Part shown: positions 15,897-25,793 of the stretch, one piece after another | Layout: each line of letters begins with the position of its first letter | How positions within the stretch are numbered: position 1 is the first letter of the stretch | NCBI RefSeq assembly: GCF_017813335.1 | Contig: NZ_JAGIYY010000009.1 | Location: forward strand, 62,001 to 126,000 | DNA length: 64,000 nt | Direction: 5' to 3' | DNA from: Tianweitania sediminis | Lineage (GTDB): Bacteria; Pseudomonadota; Alphaproteobacteria; Rhizobiales; Rhizobiaceae | Program-made: the position numbers and the translations under genes | Notes under the pieces: generated by a model | What the model was told of the DNA's origin: nothing | Seen by the model: only the letters and a program-made list of their open reading frames with translations | Database searches by the model: none

Positions 15897-16696
15897 GCGC
15901 CTTTATCGCGGCCTTGCCGATGTATGACTGGCCGGAAGTTGCTGCCGACACCGATGCGGTTTGGCAGCAACTTCATCATCACCTCAGCGACGCCGGGATC
16001 GATGCGCCCGCGCGGCTGGTTCGAACAAACCGCGATCTGCCGGGGGTGCCCGGCGGCATCCGTGATGCCTCGGGACAACTGCTTGCACCGGATCCGGCGA
16101 CGCTGCGGGCTGACGATCTCAACCTCCATTCCTTGTGGCACCACCCCCAGCTTCTCCTCGCGCAGACTTGCTGGGGTCCCATGAGCCAGGGGCTGCAGGA
16201 TCGCGTTCTGGTTGTTGGGCAGCCCGATTATTCCGATGTGGAGGGTGGAGCCGGGCCACTTTATTCGAGCGCAGTCTTGATGCGGCGCGGCGAGCATCCA
16301 CCGGTCGCAGCACCGGAGGGTGGCGAGGCGATCATTCCCTTGAATGCTCTGCGGGGGCGTCGCCTTGCGTTTAATTCAGCGGACTCGATGTCTGGCCAGC
16401 TCGCCCTCGAGCAGGACTTAGCATCGGTAGGGCAGGATCTTTCCATCTTTTCCGACCGGCTCGAAACCGGCGGCCACCGCTTTTCAATGCGTGCGGTTGC
16501 CGGGGGGCAGGCGGATATCTGCGCCTGTGATTGCCGCAGTTGGGCGCTGATGCAGCGTCTGGAGCCGAACACGGCGGAGCAATTGGCGGTTGTCGGCTGG
16601 ACTGCAAGGCGCAAGGGCCTCCCCTTCATCACGGCGCTTGCCCACGCCCATCTCCTGCCCACCCTGCGCGAAGCGTTGAAAGGAGCCGGACTGTAG
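15893..16696 (+). CDS. PhnD-like substrate-binding protein without signal peptide
   Basis: 267 residues from an ATG overlapping the desaturase stop (ATGA, with AAGGA just upstream). The fold resembles phosphonate/phosphite-type binding proteins: AALPMYDWPEV at the start, AQTCWGPM near 97, LRGRRLAFNSADSMSGQLAL near 155 and HRFSMRAVAGGQADICACD near 196, the segment that usually closes over the ligand. Such proteins are normally exported, but no signal peptide or lipobox is visible, and there are no transporter genes beside it. It may act in the cytoplasm as a sensor or carrier for the desaturase. This is inference. Confidence 0.72.
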   Translation: MSAFIAALPMYDWPEVAADTDAVWQQLHHHLSDAGIDAPARLVRTNRDLPGVPGGIRDASGQLLAPDPATLRADDLNLHSLWHHPQLLLAQTCWGPMSQGLQDRVLVVGQPDYSDVEGGAGPLYSSAVLMRRGEHPPVAAPEGGEAIIPLNALRGRRLAFNSADSMSGQLALEQDLASVGQDLSIFSDRLETGGHRFSMRAVAGGQADICACDCRSWALMQRLEPNTAEQLAVVGWTARRKGLPFITALAHAHLLPTLREALKGAGL

Positions 16697-16754
16697 CCTC
16701 GGAACTTCGGGGGCGTTGGTGGGTTCCCTTGGGAAGGTGTTCAAGGAGATTTCG

Positions 16755-16931
16755 ATGGAAGGGGAAGGCTTTTCCGGATTCTGGTCGCTGACCGTGATAC
16801 TCGGACCGATCGTTCTTTTTTGCGTCATCCTGTTCGCGGTTCTGCGCCGGCGACGGTTGACGGCTCGCGAACACGTGGCGCAGGACGCAGCCACGGAACG
16901 GGCTTACCGCGAACCTGAAAAGCTGAATTGA
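16755..16931 (+). CDS. Small single-pass membrane protein (58 aa)
   Basis: Begins MEGEGFSGFWSLTVILGP with GGAG 8 bases upstream. One membrane segment covers about residues 9-32 (WSLTVILGPIVLFCVILFAV), followed by RRRR, giving a cytoplasmic basic tail. It lies 58 bases after the PhnD-like gene in the same direction. I do not recognise a named family, though similar short proteins are common in rhizobia. Confidence 0.65.
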   Translation: MEGEGFSGFWSLTVILGPIVLFCVILFAVLRRRRLTAREHVAQDAATERAYREPEKLN

Positions 16932-16962
16932 TCCGCTTCCTCCTGAGGGATCGAGCGTGAGA

Positions 16963-16976
16963 CGGTCGTACGACCG
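16963..16976. promoter_or_regulatory. 14-base perfect palindrome CGGTCGTACGACCG upstream of pccA
   Basis: Located 138 bases before the pccA start and 31 bases after the small membrane gene stop. The symmetry and position fit an operator or a short cruciform. No regulator can be named. Confidence 0.35.
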
Positions 16977-17114
16977 CTAGAAATCTCTCCGTCGGAGTGG
17001 ACGCGTTCGGTCGCGACCTCCGCCGGCAGCCACTTCCAAAGCAAACATTCGTTCGGCTCGCTTGACGCTTGCGCCAGAGATCATAAAAGGGGCGTGCTCA
17101 CGAGGACCTAACAA

Positions 17115-19127
17115 GTGTTCGACAAGATATTGATCGCCAACCGTGGCGAAATCGCCTGCCGCGTCATCAAGTCCGCCAGGAAGATGGGCATCAAGACCGT
17201 GGCGGTGTATTCCGACGCCGATCGCGATGCGATGCATGTCGAGATGGCGGATGAAGCCGTCCACATTGGCCCGGCGCCGGCCGCGCAAAGCTATCTCGTC
17301 GCAGAGAAAATCATTGAAGCCTGCAAGCAAACGGGCGCGCAAGCCGTGCATCCGGGCTACGGCTTCCTGTCCGAGCGCGCTTCTTTTTGTGCGGCGCTGG
17401 AAAAGGAAGGCATCACCTTTATCGGTCCCAAGCCGAAGGCCATTGAGGCCATGGGCGACAAGATCGAATCCAAGAAATTTGCCAATGCCGCGAAGGTCAG
17501 CACGGTGCCGGGCTATCTCGGCGAAATCCGCGATGCCGATCATGCGGTCGAAATCGCCGGGGAGATCGGCTATCCGGTGATGATCAAGGCATCCGCCGGC
17601 GGCGGCGGCAAGGGCATGCGTATCGCCTGGAACGAGGCCGAAACCCGCGAAGGCTTCCAGTCCTCGCGCAACGAAGCCAAGAGCTCGTTCGGCGACGACC
17701 GCATCTTCATCGAAAAGTTCGTGGTCGATCCCCGCCACATCGAGATCCAGGTCTTGGGCGACAGCCACGGCAACGTGATCTATCTCGGCGAACGCGAATG
17801 CTCGATCCAGCGCCGCAACCAGAAGGTCGTGGAAGAAGCGCCGTCGCCGTTCCTGGACGAGGAAACGCGGCGCGCCATGGGCGAGCAGTCGGTCGCGCTT
17901 GCGAAGGCCGTGGACTACCAGAGCGCCGGCACGGTCGAGTTCATCGTCGACAAGGACAAGAACTTTTATTTCCTCGAGATGAACACCCGCCTGCAGGTCG
18001 AGCATCCGGTGACGGAACTCGTAACCGGCGTGGACCTCGTCGAGCAGATGATCCGCGTCGCCTTTGGCGAGAAGCTGTCGATCAGGCAGGACGACGTGAC
18101 ACTGAACGGATGGGCGGTGGAAAGCCGGCTTTATGCCGAGGACCCATACCGTAACTTCCTGCCGTCGATCGGCCGCTTGACGCGTTATCGCCCTCCGGAG
18201 GAAGGCCAGTCCGGCGACATCATCGTGCGCAACGACACAGGCGTGACGGAGGGATCTGAGATTTCGATGTTCTATGACCCGATGATCGCCAAGCTCTGCA
18301 CCTGGGCGCCCACGCGTATCGAGGCGATCGATGCGATGTCAGTTGCCCTGGACGAGTTCGTGGTAGACGGCATCGAGCACAACATCCCCTTCCTCGCAGC
18401 TCTGATGCAGCATCCGCGCTGGCGTGAGGGCCGCTTGTCGACTGGCTTCATTGCCGAGGAATATCCCGATGGCTTTGCTCCGCGTCAGCCGGATGCGGAA
18501 GAGCAGAAGGTAATCGCCGCTGTGGCGCTGGCGGTGGAACTCCTTCGTCGCGACCGGCTCGACCGCCACACGGGCCGCCTTGCGCCGCATTCCGGTGTCA
18601 TGAAGCAGGAGTGGGTTGTTCGCATCGGTGACGATTACATTAATGCGTCGATCATTGAAGGCATGATCTCGGCACCCATCGAGGTTGATGTTGCCATTGC
18701 GGGCGCAAAGCCCGTCACCGTGACGTCGGACTGGCGCCCGGGCGAACCTGTTTGGAAAGGCGAAGTCGGCGGCAGGCCTGTTTCTGCGCAGATCCGCCCC
18801 GTTCTCAACGGCAGCCGCATTGCCTGGAACGGCAAAGCCGTGATTGCCAAGGTTATGCTGCCGCAAACGGCCCAGCTCGAAAAGCTGATGCCGGTGAAGC
18901 TGCCGCCGGACACGTCGAAGATGCTGCTGTGCCCGATGCCTGGCCTGGTTGTCTCGATCTCGGTCGAGGAAGGCCAGGAGGTCAAGGCCGGTGAAACGCT
19001 CGCCGTGGTCGAAGCCATGAAGATGGAAAACGTGTTGCGGGCGGAGCGCGACCTCACGATCTCCAAGGTCAATGCCAAGGCTGGCGACAGCCTTGCGGTG
19101 GATGCTGTGATCATGGAGTTCGCCTGA
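17115..19127 (+). CDS. pccA: Propionyl-CoA carboxylase, biotin-containing alpha subunit
   Basis: 670 residues. The N-terminal 450 residues are biotin carboxylase: FDKILIANRGEIACRVI at the start, the Gly-rich ATP loop SAGGGGKGMRIAW near 155-168, and FLEMNTRLQVEHPVTE near 285. A linker domain follows, and the C-terminal biotinyl domain carries EAMKMEN with the biotinylated Lys. The long BT-like linker with EWVVRIGDDY makes propionyl-CoA carboxylase more likely than methylcrotonyl- or acetyl-CoA carboxylase, though acyl specificity lies in the beta subunit, which is not in the window. The start is GTG with AGGA upstream. Product feeds the methylmalonyl-CoA route. Confidence 0.85.
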   Translation: MFDKILIANRGEIACRVIKSARKMGIKTVAVYSDADRDAMHVEMADEAVHIGPAPAAQSYLVAEKIIEACKQTGAQAVHPGYGFLSERASFCAALEKEGITFIGPKPKAIEAMGDKIESKKFANAAKVSTVPGYLGEIRDADHAVEIAGEIGYPVMIKASAGGGGKGMRIAWNEAETREGFQSSRNEAKSSFGDDRIFIEKFVVDPRHIEIQVLGDSHGNVIYLGERECSIQRRNQKVVEEAPSPFLDEETRRAMGEQSVALAKAVDYQSAGTVEFIVDKDKNFYFLEMNTRLQVEHPVTELVTGVDLVEQMIRVAFGEKLSIRQDDVTLNGWAVESRLYAEDPYRNFLPSIGRLTRYRPPEEGQSGDIIVRNDTGVTEGSEISMFYDPMIAKLCTWAPTRIEAIDAMSVALDEFVVDGIEHNIPFLAALMQHPRWREGRLSTGFIAEEYPDGFAPRQPDAEEQKVIAAVALAVELLRRDRLDRHTGRLAPHSGVMKQEWVVRIGDDYINASIIEGMISAPIEVDVAIAGAKPVTVTSDWRPGEPVWKGEVGGRPVSAQIRPVLNGSRIAWNGKAVIAKVMLPQTAQLEKLMPVKLPPDTSKMLLCPMPGLVVSISVEEGQEVKAGETLAVVEAMKMENVLRAERDLTISKVNAKAGDSLAVDAVIMEFA

Positions 19128-19229
19128 TGGCATCTGTGAACTGCAAGCGGTTTTGACTCGCTTCCCGTCTCTTGATCCCGGACAATGCCGCCACGACATC
19201 TGAGTCCTGCCGGCTGAGCCGTTTACATC

Positions 19230-22200
19230 ATGAGCGACAAACTTCCCCGCGATCCGCTTCTGCGTGAAGCAGCCATCAAGGCCGGCCAGCCGGAAGCGCC
19301 GGCGCGGCCTTTCGTGCATCTGCGCGTTCATTCGGCCTACTCCCTGCTGGAGGGCGCGCTGCCGGTGGGCAAGATCGTTGGCCATGCCGTCAAGGACAAT
19401 GCGCCGGCAATCGCAATCACCGACACCAACAACCTGTTTGGTGCGCTGGAGTTCGCGCAAAAGGCAACCAAGGAAGGCGTGCAGCCCATCGTCGGCTGCC
19501 AACTCGACCTGTGCTTCGACGACGAGGAAGCCGACACCTCGCGTTCGGCCCGGCGAACAGGACCGACCTATTATCCTTTGATCCTGATCTCGGCGACGGA
19601 AGCGGGCTACGCCAACTTGGTCAGGCTCGTCAGCCGCTCCTATCTCAACCACCCCGACGTGGTTTCCCCGCATGTTCTGATGGACTGGGTGGAAGAGCTT
19701 GCTGGCGGCATCATCTGCCTCACCGGCGGCCCGATGGGTGCAGTGGGTGCGATGCTCGCTGCCGACAAGCGCCCGCTTGCGGACACGCGCATCCAGAAGC
19801 TCAAGGCTATCTTCGGCGATCGGCTTTACGTCGAACTGCAGCGACAACAAGGCTACAACCGCCATGTCGAGGCCGGCCTAATCGATCTCGCCTATGCGCA
19901 TGACCTGCCGCTTGTCGCCACCAACGAAGCCTTCTTCCCCAAGCGTGACGATTATGACGCGCATGATGCTCTGGTGGCGATCGCCGAAGGCTCTGTGGTG
20001 GCCGAAGACAATCGCCGGCGGCTGACGGCCGACCACTACCTCAAGAGCCAGGCCGAGATGAGCCGGCTTTTCGCCGACCTGCCGGAAGCGATCGACTCCA
20101 CGGTCGAGATCGCCATGCGATGTTCGTATTACCCGCAGAACCGCAAACCAATCCTGCCGCGCTTCACAGGCGGCGACGTGGCCGATGCCGAAGAAGCCGT
20201 GAAGGCGGAAGCCGACGAGTTGAAACGGCAGGCACGCGAAGGTCTGGCTTACCGGCTCGAGCATTTCGGCATCACGCCCGGCTACACGCCCGAGCAGTAT
20301 TCCGAGCGGCTGGAATTCGAGCTCGGCATCATCGAGCGCATGAAGTTCCCTGGGTACTTCCTGATCGTGGCGGACTTCATCAAGTGGGCTAAGGCGCACG
20401 ACATCCCGGTCGGTCCGGGCCGTGGTTCGGGTGCAGGCTCGCTCGTGGCGTATGCGCTGACCATTACGGACGTCGATCCGCTGCGGTTTTCGCTGCTGTT
20501 CGAGCGCTTCCTCAATCCCGACCGCGTTTCGATGCCCGACTTCGACATCGACTTCTGCCAGGATCGGCGTGAAGAGGTGATCCGCTATGTTCAGGCGAAG
20601 TATGGCCGCGACCAGGTCGGCCAGATCATCACCTTTGGAACGCTGCAGGCGCGCGCGGTGCTGCGCGACGTCGGTCGCGTCCTCCAGATGCCCTATGGCC
20701 AGGTGGACCGTCTTTGCAAGATGGTGCCGGCCAACCCCGCCAATCCGGTGACGCTGGCCAAGGCGATCGAAGGCGAGCCGCGCTTCCAGGAAGAGATCGA
20801 CCGCGAGCCCATCGTGCAAACGCTGCTCGACATAGCCCAGAAGCTGGAAGGTCTTTACCGTCACGCCTCGACGCATGCCGCCGGCATCGTGATCGGTGAC
20901 CGCCCGCTGTCGGAACTCGTGCCGATGTATCGCGATCCGCGCTCTGACATGCCGGTCACGCAGTTCAACATGAAGTATGTCGAGCAGGCGGGCTTGGTGA
21001 AGTTCGACTTCCTCGGGCTGAAGACGCTGACCACGTTGGAAAACGCTGTACGCCTCATCAAGCGGCGCGGCGTCGACATTGATCTGCCGCGCCTGCCGCT
21101 GGACGATCAGAAGACCTACGAGATGCTGTCGCGCGGAGAGGTCGTCGGCGTGTTCCAGGTGGAATCGGCCGGCATGCGCAAGGCGCTGATCGGCATGAAG
21201 CCCGACCGCATCGAGGACATCATTGCACTCGTGGCGTTGTATCGCCCGGGTCCGATGGAAAACATCCCGACCTACAATGCCCGCAAGCACGGCGAAGAGG
21301 AAATCGCGTCGATCCATCCGATGATCGACCACCTGGTGAAGGAAACGCAGGGCGTCATCGTCTACCAGGAACAGGTGATGCAGATCGCCCAGGTCCTGTC
21401 GGGCTATACACTGGGCGAAGCCGATCTCTTGCGCCGCGCAATGGGTAAGAAGATCCGCGCTGAAATGGAAGTGCAGCGCGTGCGCTTCGTTGAAGGCGCG
21501 ATGAAGAACGGGCTCACCAAGCCGCAGGCCGACTTCATCTTCGACCTTCTTGCGAAGTTTGCGGACTACGGCTTCAACAAGTCGCATGCCGCGGCCTACG
21601 CCATCGTTTCCTACCAGACGGCGTATCTTAAGGCGCATTACCCCGTGGAGTTCCTGGCGGCGTCCATGACGCTCGACATGAACAACACGGAAAAGCTGTC
21701 GGACTTCCGGCAGGATGCGATGCGGCTCGGGATCGAGGTGGTTCCCCCTTCGGTGAAGACCTCGCACCGGATCTTCGAGGTGGGCGACAACAAGATCTTC
21801 TACTCGCTTTCGGCCATCAAGGGTGTCGGCGAGGCGGCGGTGGAGCACATCGTGGCGGTTCGGGCTGATAGACAGTTCAGTTCGCTGGAAGATTTCTGCA
21901 CGCGTATCGACTGCAAGATCGTCGGCAAGCGCGTTTTCGAAAGCCTGATCCAGGCCGGGGCGTTCGACTGCTTCGGCTATGACAGGGCTTCCCTGATGGC
22001 GGGCATCGAACGCATGATGGGAATGGCAGCCCGTGCCGCAGAAAACGCTGCGAGCGGCCAGGGCGACATCTTCGGGATGGGTGCCGCTGCGCAACCGGAG
22101 AAGCTTTACCTGCCGCAAGCGGACCCATGGCTGCCGGCAGACCGGTTGCAGCGCGAATTCCAGGCCATCGGCTTCTACCTTTCCGCTCACCCCTTGGACG

Positions 22201-22754
22201 AATACCGCAAGGTGCTCGAAAAGATGCGAGTGCAGAACTGGAGTGACTTCCAGGCAGCCGTGAAGAAGGGCGCAACGGCAGGACGGCTGGCAGGCACCGT
22301 CACGTCCAAGCAGGAGCGCCGCACCCGCACCGGCAACAAGATGGGCATCATTATGCTCTCGGACGCATCCGGTCAGTATGAAGCGGTGATGTTTTCCGAA
22401 ACCCTGGCGCAATATCGCGACATGCTGGAGCCCGGTACGTCTGTCGTGATCACCGTCGCTGCGGAGGATCGACCGGAGGGCGTCAACCTGCGCATCCAGA
22501 CCGTGCAGTCGCTCGACGAGGAAGCGAGCCGCGTGCAGAAAGCGCTGCGCGTGTTCGTGCGCGATGCTGCGCCCATCCAGGTTGTTTCGACACAGCTGAC
22601 CACGCGCGGGGAAGGGCAGGTCAGCTTTGTTGTCATCAAGGAAGGTGGGCGAGGTGAAATCGAGATCGAACTGCCCAACCGCTACCGTATCGAGCAACGC
22701 ATGGCGTCCGCCATCAAGGCCGTCCCCGGCGTGGTGGAAGTCGAACTGGTTTGA
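19230..22754 (+). CDS. dnaE: DNA polymerase III alpha subunit
   Basis: 1174 residues, the normal size for replicative DnaE. The N-terminal PHP domain starts FVHLRVHSAYSLLEGA at 28-43. The polymerase core has GPGRGSGAGSLVAYAL near 395 and the catalytic acids in PDFDIDFCQDRR near 435. YRPGPMENIP and the HASTHAAGIVIGD region follow. An OB-fold lies around GTVTSKQERRTRTG near 1030. A 102-base gap separates it from pccA. Its stop overlaps the TTG start of the DUF2156 gene. Confidence 0.95.
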   Translation: MSDKLPRDPLLREAAIKAGQPEAPARPFVHLRVHSAYSLLEGALPVGKIVGHAVKDNAPAIAITDTNNLFGALEFAQKATKEGVQPIVGCQLDLCFDDEEADTSRSARRTGPTYYPLILISATEAGYANLVRLVSRSYLNHPDVVSPHVLMDWVEELAGGIICLTGGPMGAVGAMLAADKRPLADTRIQKLKAIFGDRLYVELQRQQGYNRHVEAGLIDLAYAHDLPLVATNEAFFPKRDDYDAHDALVAIAEGSVVAEDNRRRLTADHYLKSQAEMSRLFADLPEAIDSTVEIAMRCSYYPQNRKPILPRFTGGDVADAEEAVKAEADELKRQAREGLAYRLEHFGITPGYTPEQYSERLEFELGIIERMKFPGYFLIVADFIKWAKAHDIPVGPGRGSGAGSLVAYALTITDVDPLRFSLLFERFLNPDRVSMPDFDIDFCQDRREEVIRYVQAKYGRDQVGQIITFGTLQARAVLRDVGRVLQMPYGQVDRLCKMVPANPANPVTLAKAIEGEPRFQEEIDREPIVQTLLDIAQKLEGLYRHASTHAAGIVIGDRPLSELVPMYRDPRSDMPVTQFNMKYVEQAGLVKFDFLGLKTLTTLENAVRLIKRRGVDIDLPRLPLDDQKTYEMLSRGEVVGVFQVESAGMRKALIGMKPDRIEDIIALVALYRPGPMENIPTYNARKHGEEEIASIHPMIDHLVKETQGVIVYQEQVMQIAQVLSGYTLGEADLLRRAMGKKIRAEMEVQRVRFVEGAMKNGLTKPQADFIFDLLAKFADYGFNKSHAAAYAIVSYQTAYLKAHYPVEFLAASMTLDMNNTEKLSDFRQDAMRLGIEVVPPSVKTSHRIFEVGDNKIFYSLSAIKGVGEAAVEHIVAVRADRQFSSLEDFCTRIDCKIVGKRVFESLIQAGAFDCFGYDRASLMAGIERMMGMAARAAENAASGQGDIFGMGAAAQPEKLYLPQADPWLPADRLQREFQAIGFYLSAHPLDEYRKVLEKMRVQNWSDFQAAVKKGATAGRLAGTVTSKQERRTRTGNKMGIIMLSDASGQYEAVMFSETLAQYRDMLEPGTSVVITVAAEDRPEGVNLRIQTVQSLDEEASRVQKALRVFVRDAAPIQVVSTQLTTRGEGQVSFVVIKEGGRGEIEIELPNRYRIEQRMASAIKAVPGVVEVELV

Positions 22755-23740
22755 GAATCACGGAATTCGCATCAGCCACCCGCCACGCCCTTCTTCAACG
22801 GCATGGCTCCTTTCCGATCGCCTATTCCGCAGCCTTTCAGCAAGATCTGCTGCGCTTCGGGGACGAGAGGGGCTTCCTCGCCTACACGGTGGTGGGCGGA
22901 ACAGCCTTTGTGCTGGCTGACCCGATTGCCCCACCCGAGCACCGCGCTGACCTGATCGACGCCTTCCTTGCCCGGCACAAGGACGTCAGCTTCTGGCAAA
23001 TTTCGCGCGCAACCGCTGCACTTCTGAACGAGCGGGGTTTCTTCGTGAACGCGCTCGGAACGGAAACCGTTGTGGATCTCCAGCGCTTCACCTTTGCGGG
23101 ACCGGCGCGGCGCAGTTTCCGGACGGCCGTGAACCGCTTCGCGTCATCAGGGCACGTGGTGCGGGAGGTCGTGATCGACAGCACGGTATCGGAGCAGCTG
23201 CAGGCGATCTCGGAGGGCTGGCGAAAATCCAAGGCCACGAAGAACCGCGAGCTTCGCTTCCTTGTTCGTCCGGTGGTTCTTGCCGACGAGCCAGGCGTGC
23301 GCAAATTCGTCCTTTTCAACGCCGCGGGAGATGCGGAAGGGTTCGCTTTCTTTGATCCGATCTTCGAAGACAGCAAAGCGGTAGGCTACCTTTCCGCAAC
23401 GCGCCGCTGGCTGCCGGGCACTGACCCGCTTGCCGGCTACCTCCTGATGCGCGCGGCAATCGAAACGTTCCAAGACGAAGGCGTGCGTGACCTCCACCTT
23501 GGCTTGTCGCCGTTCCACAAGATCGAGGACAAGGAGTTCAACAAGAACTGGGTGACGCGGCGCGCTTTTCGCTTCTTCTACACGAATGAGCTCACCAACC
23601 GCTGGTTCTACCCGGTTCGCTCGCTTTCGCAGCACAAGGACATCTACGGCGGCGAGCAGCGGCTGGTTTACGTTGCCTTCAACAGGCTGCCGGCGCTGCT
23701 TCGGCTGGTGAAACTTCTCAGGGCGTGCCGGATCCTGTGA
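22751..23740 (+). CDS. DUF2156 (MprF C-terminal-like) acyltransferase
   Basis: 329 residues reading from a TTG that overlaps the dnaE stop (TTGA). The protein matches the soluble aminoacyl-transferase domain of MprF/LpiA: HGSFPIAYSAAFQQDLLRFG near 19, FLAYTVVGGTAFVLADPI, then SKAVGYLSATRRW and HLGLSPFHKIED near 255. The membrane flippase half of MprF is absent. Such free domains may modify lipids or other targets with an amino acid, but the substrate is unknown. Coupling to dnaE is probably positional. The start is uncertain because no good ribosome site is seen. Confidence 0.8.
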   Translation: MRITEFASATRHALLQRHGSFPIAYSAAFQQDLLRFGDERGFLAYTVVGGTAFVLADPIAPPEHRADLIDAFLARHKDVSFWQISRATAALLNERGFFVNALGTETVVDLQRFTFAGPARRSFRTAVNRFASSGHVVREVVIDSTVSEQLQAISEGWRKSKATKNRELRFLVRPVVLADEPGVRKFVLFNAAGDAEGFAFFDPIFEDSKAVGYLSATRRWLPGTDPLAGYLLMRAAIETFQDEGVRDLHLGLSPFHKIEDKEFNKNWVTRRAFRFFYTNELTNRWFYPVRSLSQHKDIYGGEQRLVYVAFNRLPALLRLVKLLRACRIL

Positions 23741-25060
23741 TCAGTCTTCTTCCAGTTCCTGGATGATGGGTCGCCGCTTAACGCGGCCAAAGGTGTAGCC
23801 GGTTTCCACAGCCGTCTTTCCGAACTTTTCGCGCAGCGAATCCATGGCGCCTTCCGCCAGGGCCCTTTTGCGCGCGCTGCTATCAACGAGATCCGCAGGA
23901 TCGGCCCGCGCGTCGTCGCTCAGATCGGACACACCGATGCCGAGCAGGCGATAGCGGGTTCCGTCCATTTCGCGTTGCAGAAGTTTCAGGCCGGTCTCGA
24001 AGATACGGTCGGCAAGCCGGGTCGGATCGGACAGCTGCTTGTTGCGCGTCCGGCTCTTGAAATCACGGGTCTTGAGTTTCAGCACCACGGTTCGTCCGGC
24101 AATGCCACTCCTTTTCAGGCGTTCCGACACACGCTCGGATAGCGCCCGCAGGATGGGCACGAGATCCTCCTTGGCGCTGAGATCGCTGTTGAACGTCGTT
24201 TCGGCCGAAACGCTTTTCGCCTCGCGCTCCGGGGAAACCCTGCGCGTGTCTTCGCCGCGCGACAGGTGGAACAGGCGGTCTCCCATTCCGCCATAGCGCT
24301 TCATGAGCTCGCCGCGATCAAGGGCCTGGATCTGGCCGATGGTGCGCAAGCCGTCGCGCTCCAGAACGGATGCGAAAGACTGCCCAACGCCCCAGATCAG
24401 CGTCACCGGCTGGTCCCGCAGAAACGACACCGCTTCGGTTTCCCCAATCACCGAAAAGCCGCGCGGCTTGTCGAAGTCCGACGCCACCTTGGCGAGGAAC
24501 TTGCAGTAGGAAAGCCCAACCGAGACGGTGATGCCGACTTCGCTTTCCACCCGTTTTGCAAAGCCCGCTAGAACCCGTGCGGGCGGTTCTCGATGGAGCG
24601 CTTCCGTTCCGGCGAGATCAAGAAACGCTTCGTCGATGGAGATCGGCTGCACCAGCGGCGTGAGGTCCTGCATCATCGTTCTAACCTGCCGGCCGACACG
24701 CGCATATCTTTCCATGTCCGGCTTCACGATCACCGCGTCAGGACAGGCGGCGAGCGCCTTGAACATCGGCATGGCCGAGCGCACGCCATGGATTCGCGCG
24801 ATATAACAAGCGGTAGATACTACGCCGCGCTTGCCGCCGCCGATGATCACCGGCTTGTCGCGCAACTCGGGATTGTCGCGCTTTTCTACCGCGGCATAGA
24901 AGGCATCGCAGTCGATATGCGCGAGCGACAGCCGGTAAAGTTCAGTGTGGCGAAGCACGCGCGGGCTCCCGCATGCGTCGCAGCGACGCCCGGCGGTGCG
25001 CTGTTGCGAAAGACAATCGCGGCAGAATCCGTGTTCGGGATTGTTGACGGCAGCAGCCAT
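23741..25060 (-). CDS. dinB: DNA polymerase IV with N-terminal zinc ribbon
   Basis: 439 residues from ATG 25058-25060; an upstream in-frame extension is low-complexity and rejected. The Y-family core begins [19 protein letters not shown] with the catalytic Asp residues, and the second motif is [10 protein letters not shown]. Before it lies a short zinc-ribbon-like segment with Cys13, Cys16, Cys27 and Cys30 (CRDC, CDAC), a trait of rhizobial DinB proteins that E. coli Pol IV lacks. The C-terminal little-finger domain runs past residue 330 with [15 protein letters not shown]. The gene is convergent with DUF2156; their ends abut without a gap. Confidence 0.92.
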   Translation of the reverse strand: MAAAVNNPEHGFCRDCLSQQRTAGRRCDACGSPRVLRHTELYRLSLAHIDCDAFYAAVEKRDNPELRDKPVIIGGGKRGVVSTACYIARIHGVRSAMPMFKALAACPDAVIVKPDMERYARVGRQVRTMMQDLTPLVQPISIDEAFLDLAGTEALHREPPARVLAGFAKRVESEVGITVSVGLSYCKFLAKVASDFDKPRGFSVIGETEAVSFLRDQPVTLIWGVGQSFASVLERDGLRTIGQIQALDRGELMKRYGGMGDRLFHLSRGEDTRRVSPEREAKSVSAETTFNSDLSAKEDLVPILRALSERVSERLKRSGIAGRTVVLKLKTRDFKSRTRNKQLSDPTRLADRIFETGLKLLQREMDGTRYRLLGIGVSDLSDDARADPADLVDSSARKRALAEGAMDSLREKFGKTAVETGYTFGRVKRRPIIQELEED

Positions 25061-25127
25061 GGCGCGGAACGTAAATGGAACATCGTCACCGTAGCGGGCA
25101 AGGTCCGTTCCCGCAAGGGCGGATGCC

Positions 25128-25793
25128 CTAGTTGCCGCGGGGGATCCCCAATGCCTCGGCGATGCGGGGCGCGGCATCCGCCCAACTCGCCACATGGTGC
25201 ATGCCTTCCTCCAGCGGATCGAGCAGCGCGCGAACCTCGTCGTCTCCCATCATGTGGAAGACATGGGCGTCGGGCACCGCCCGCCGCACGGAAACGAGGT
25301 TGTGTGGGATATCGTCCACGAAAGCGACCGCGCGGTCTGTTTGCCCCCGCAGCCGCCGCACGGCGGGACCCTTGGGGGCTTCGGTGGTCAGCAGGGGATA
25401 AGGCAGCCCCAGCGCATCCAGATGGAGGCGGCGGGCATCGCGATGCTTGTGCGGCATGGCGGTGAGGAGCACGATCTCGGCGGCATCGCCAAAGCTTGCC
25501 AGTGCGTCGGCCGCACCCTCGGTCAAGGGCTGCCAATCCGCCTGGTTGCCGAAGAAGTCGTCGATCATCTCGCGCACCTTCGCCACAGGCGCTTCCTCGC
25601 GCGTCACCTTGTCGATGATGTTGCCTGTGAGCTTGAAGGTCCTGAGCTTCAGTTCGAAGCCTTGCTGATCTAGGAAGTTAGGGAACACGCGCAGGAACTC
25701 CAGCAGCACGTCGTCCACGTCCAGAACCAGCAGGGGACGCGTGTCGGCTGCCAGTTCGGCAATCTGCCGGGCGGTTTCGGGATCGTCACTCAT
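25128..25793 (-). CDS. HAD-like hydrolase
   Basis: 221 residues. The nucleophile motif is [13 protein letters not shown] near 21-33 (DxDxV). Motif II is [14 protein letters not shown] near 108 and the terminal acidic motif is [10 protein letters not shown] near 155. These are HAD signatures without a clear cap domain. The second acid after DVD points to phosphatase chemistry. Its start overlaps the DUF3572 stop by 4 bases. Substrate unknown. Confidence 0.82.
   Translation of the reverse strand: MSDDPETARQIAELAADTRPLLVLDVDDVLLEFLRVFPNFLDQQGFELKLRTFKLTGNIIDKVTREEAPVAKVREMIDDFFGNQADWQPLTEGAADALASFGDAAEIVLLTAMPHKHRDARRLHLDALGLPYPLLTTEAPKGPAVRRLRGQTDRAVAFVDDIPHNLVSVRRAVPDAHVFHMMGDDEVRALLDPLEEGMHHVASWADAAPRIAEALGIPRGN

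Noticed and set aside
16977-19865. Long reverse-strand frames over pccA and the 5' part of dnaE
   Set aside because: They are shadows of pccA and dnaE, with no recognisable domain or ribosome site.
19878-22697. A 939-residue open frame on the reverse strand
   Set aside because: It is the antisense shadow of dnaE. Its translation is rich in His, Arg and Leu with no family motifs, as expected from high third-position GC, whereas the forward frame is clear DnaE.
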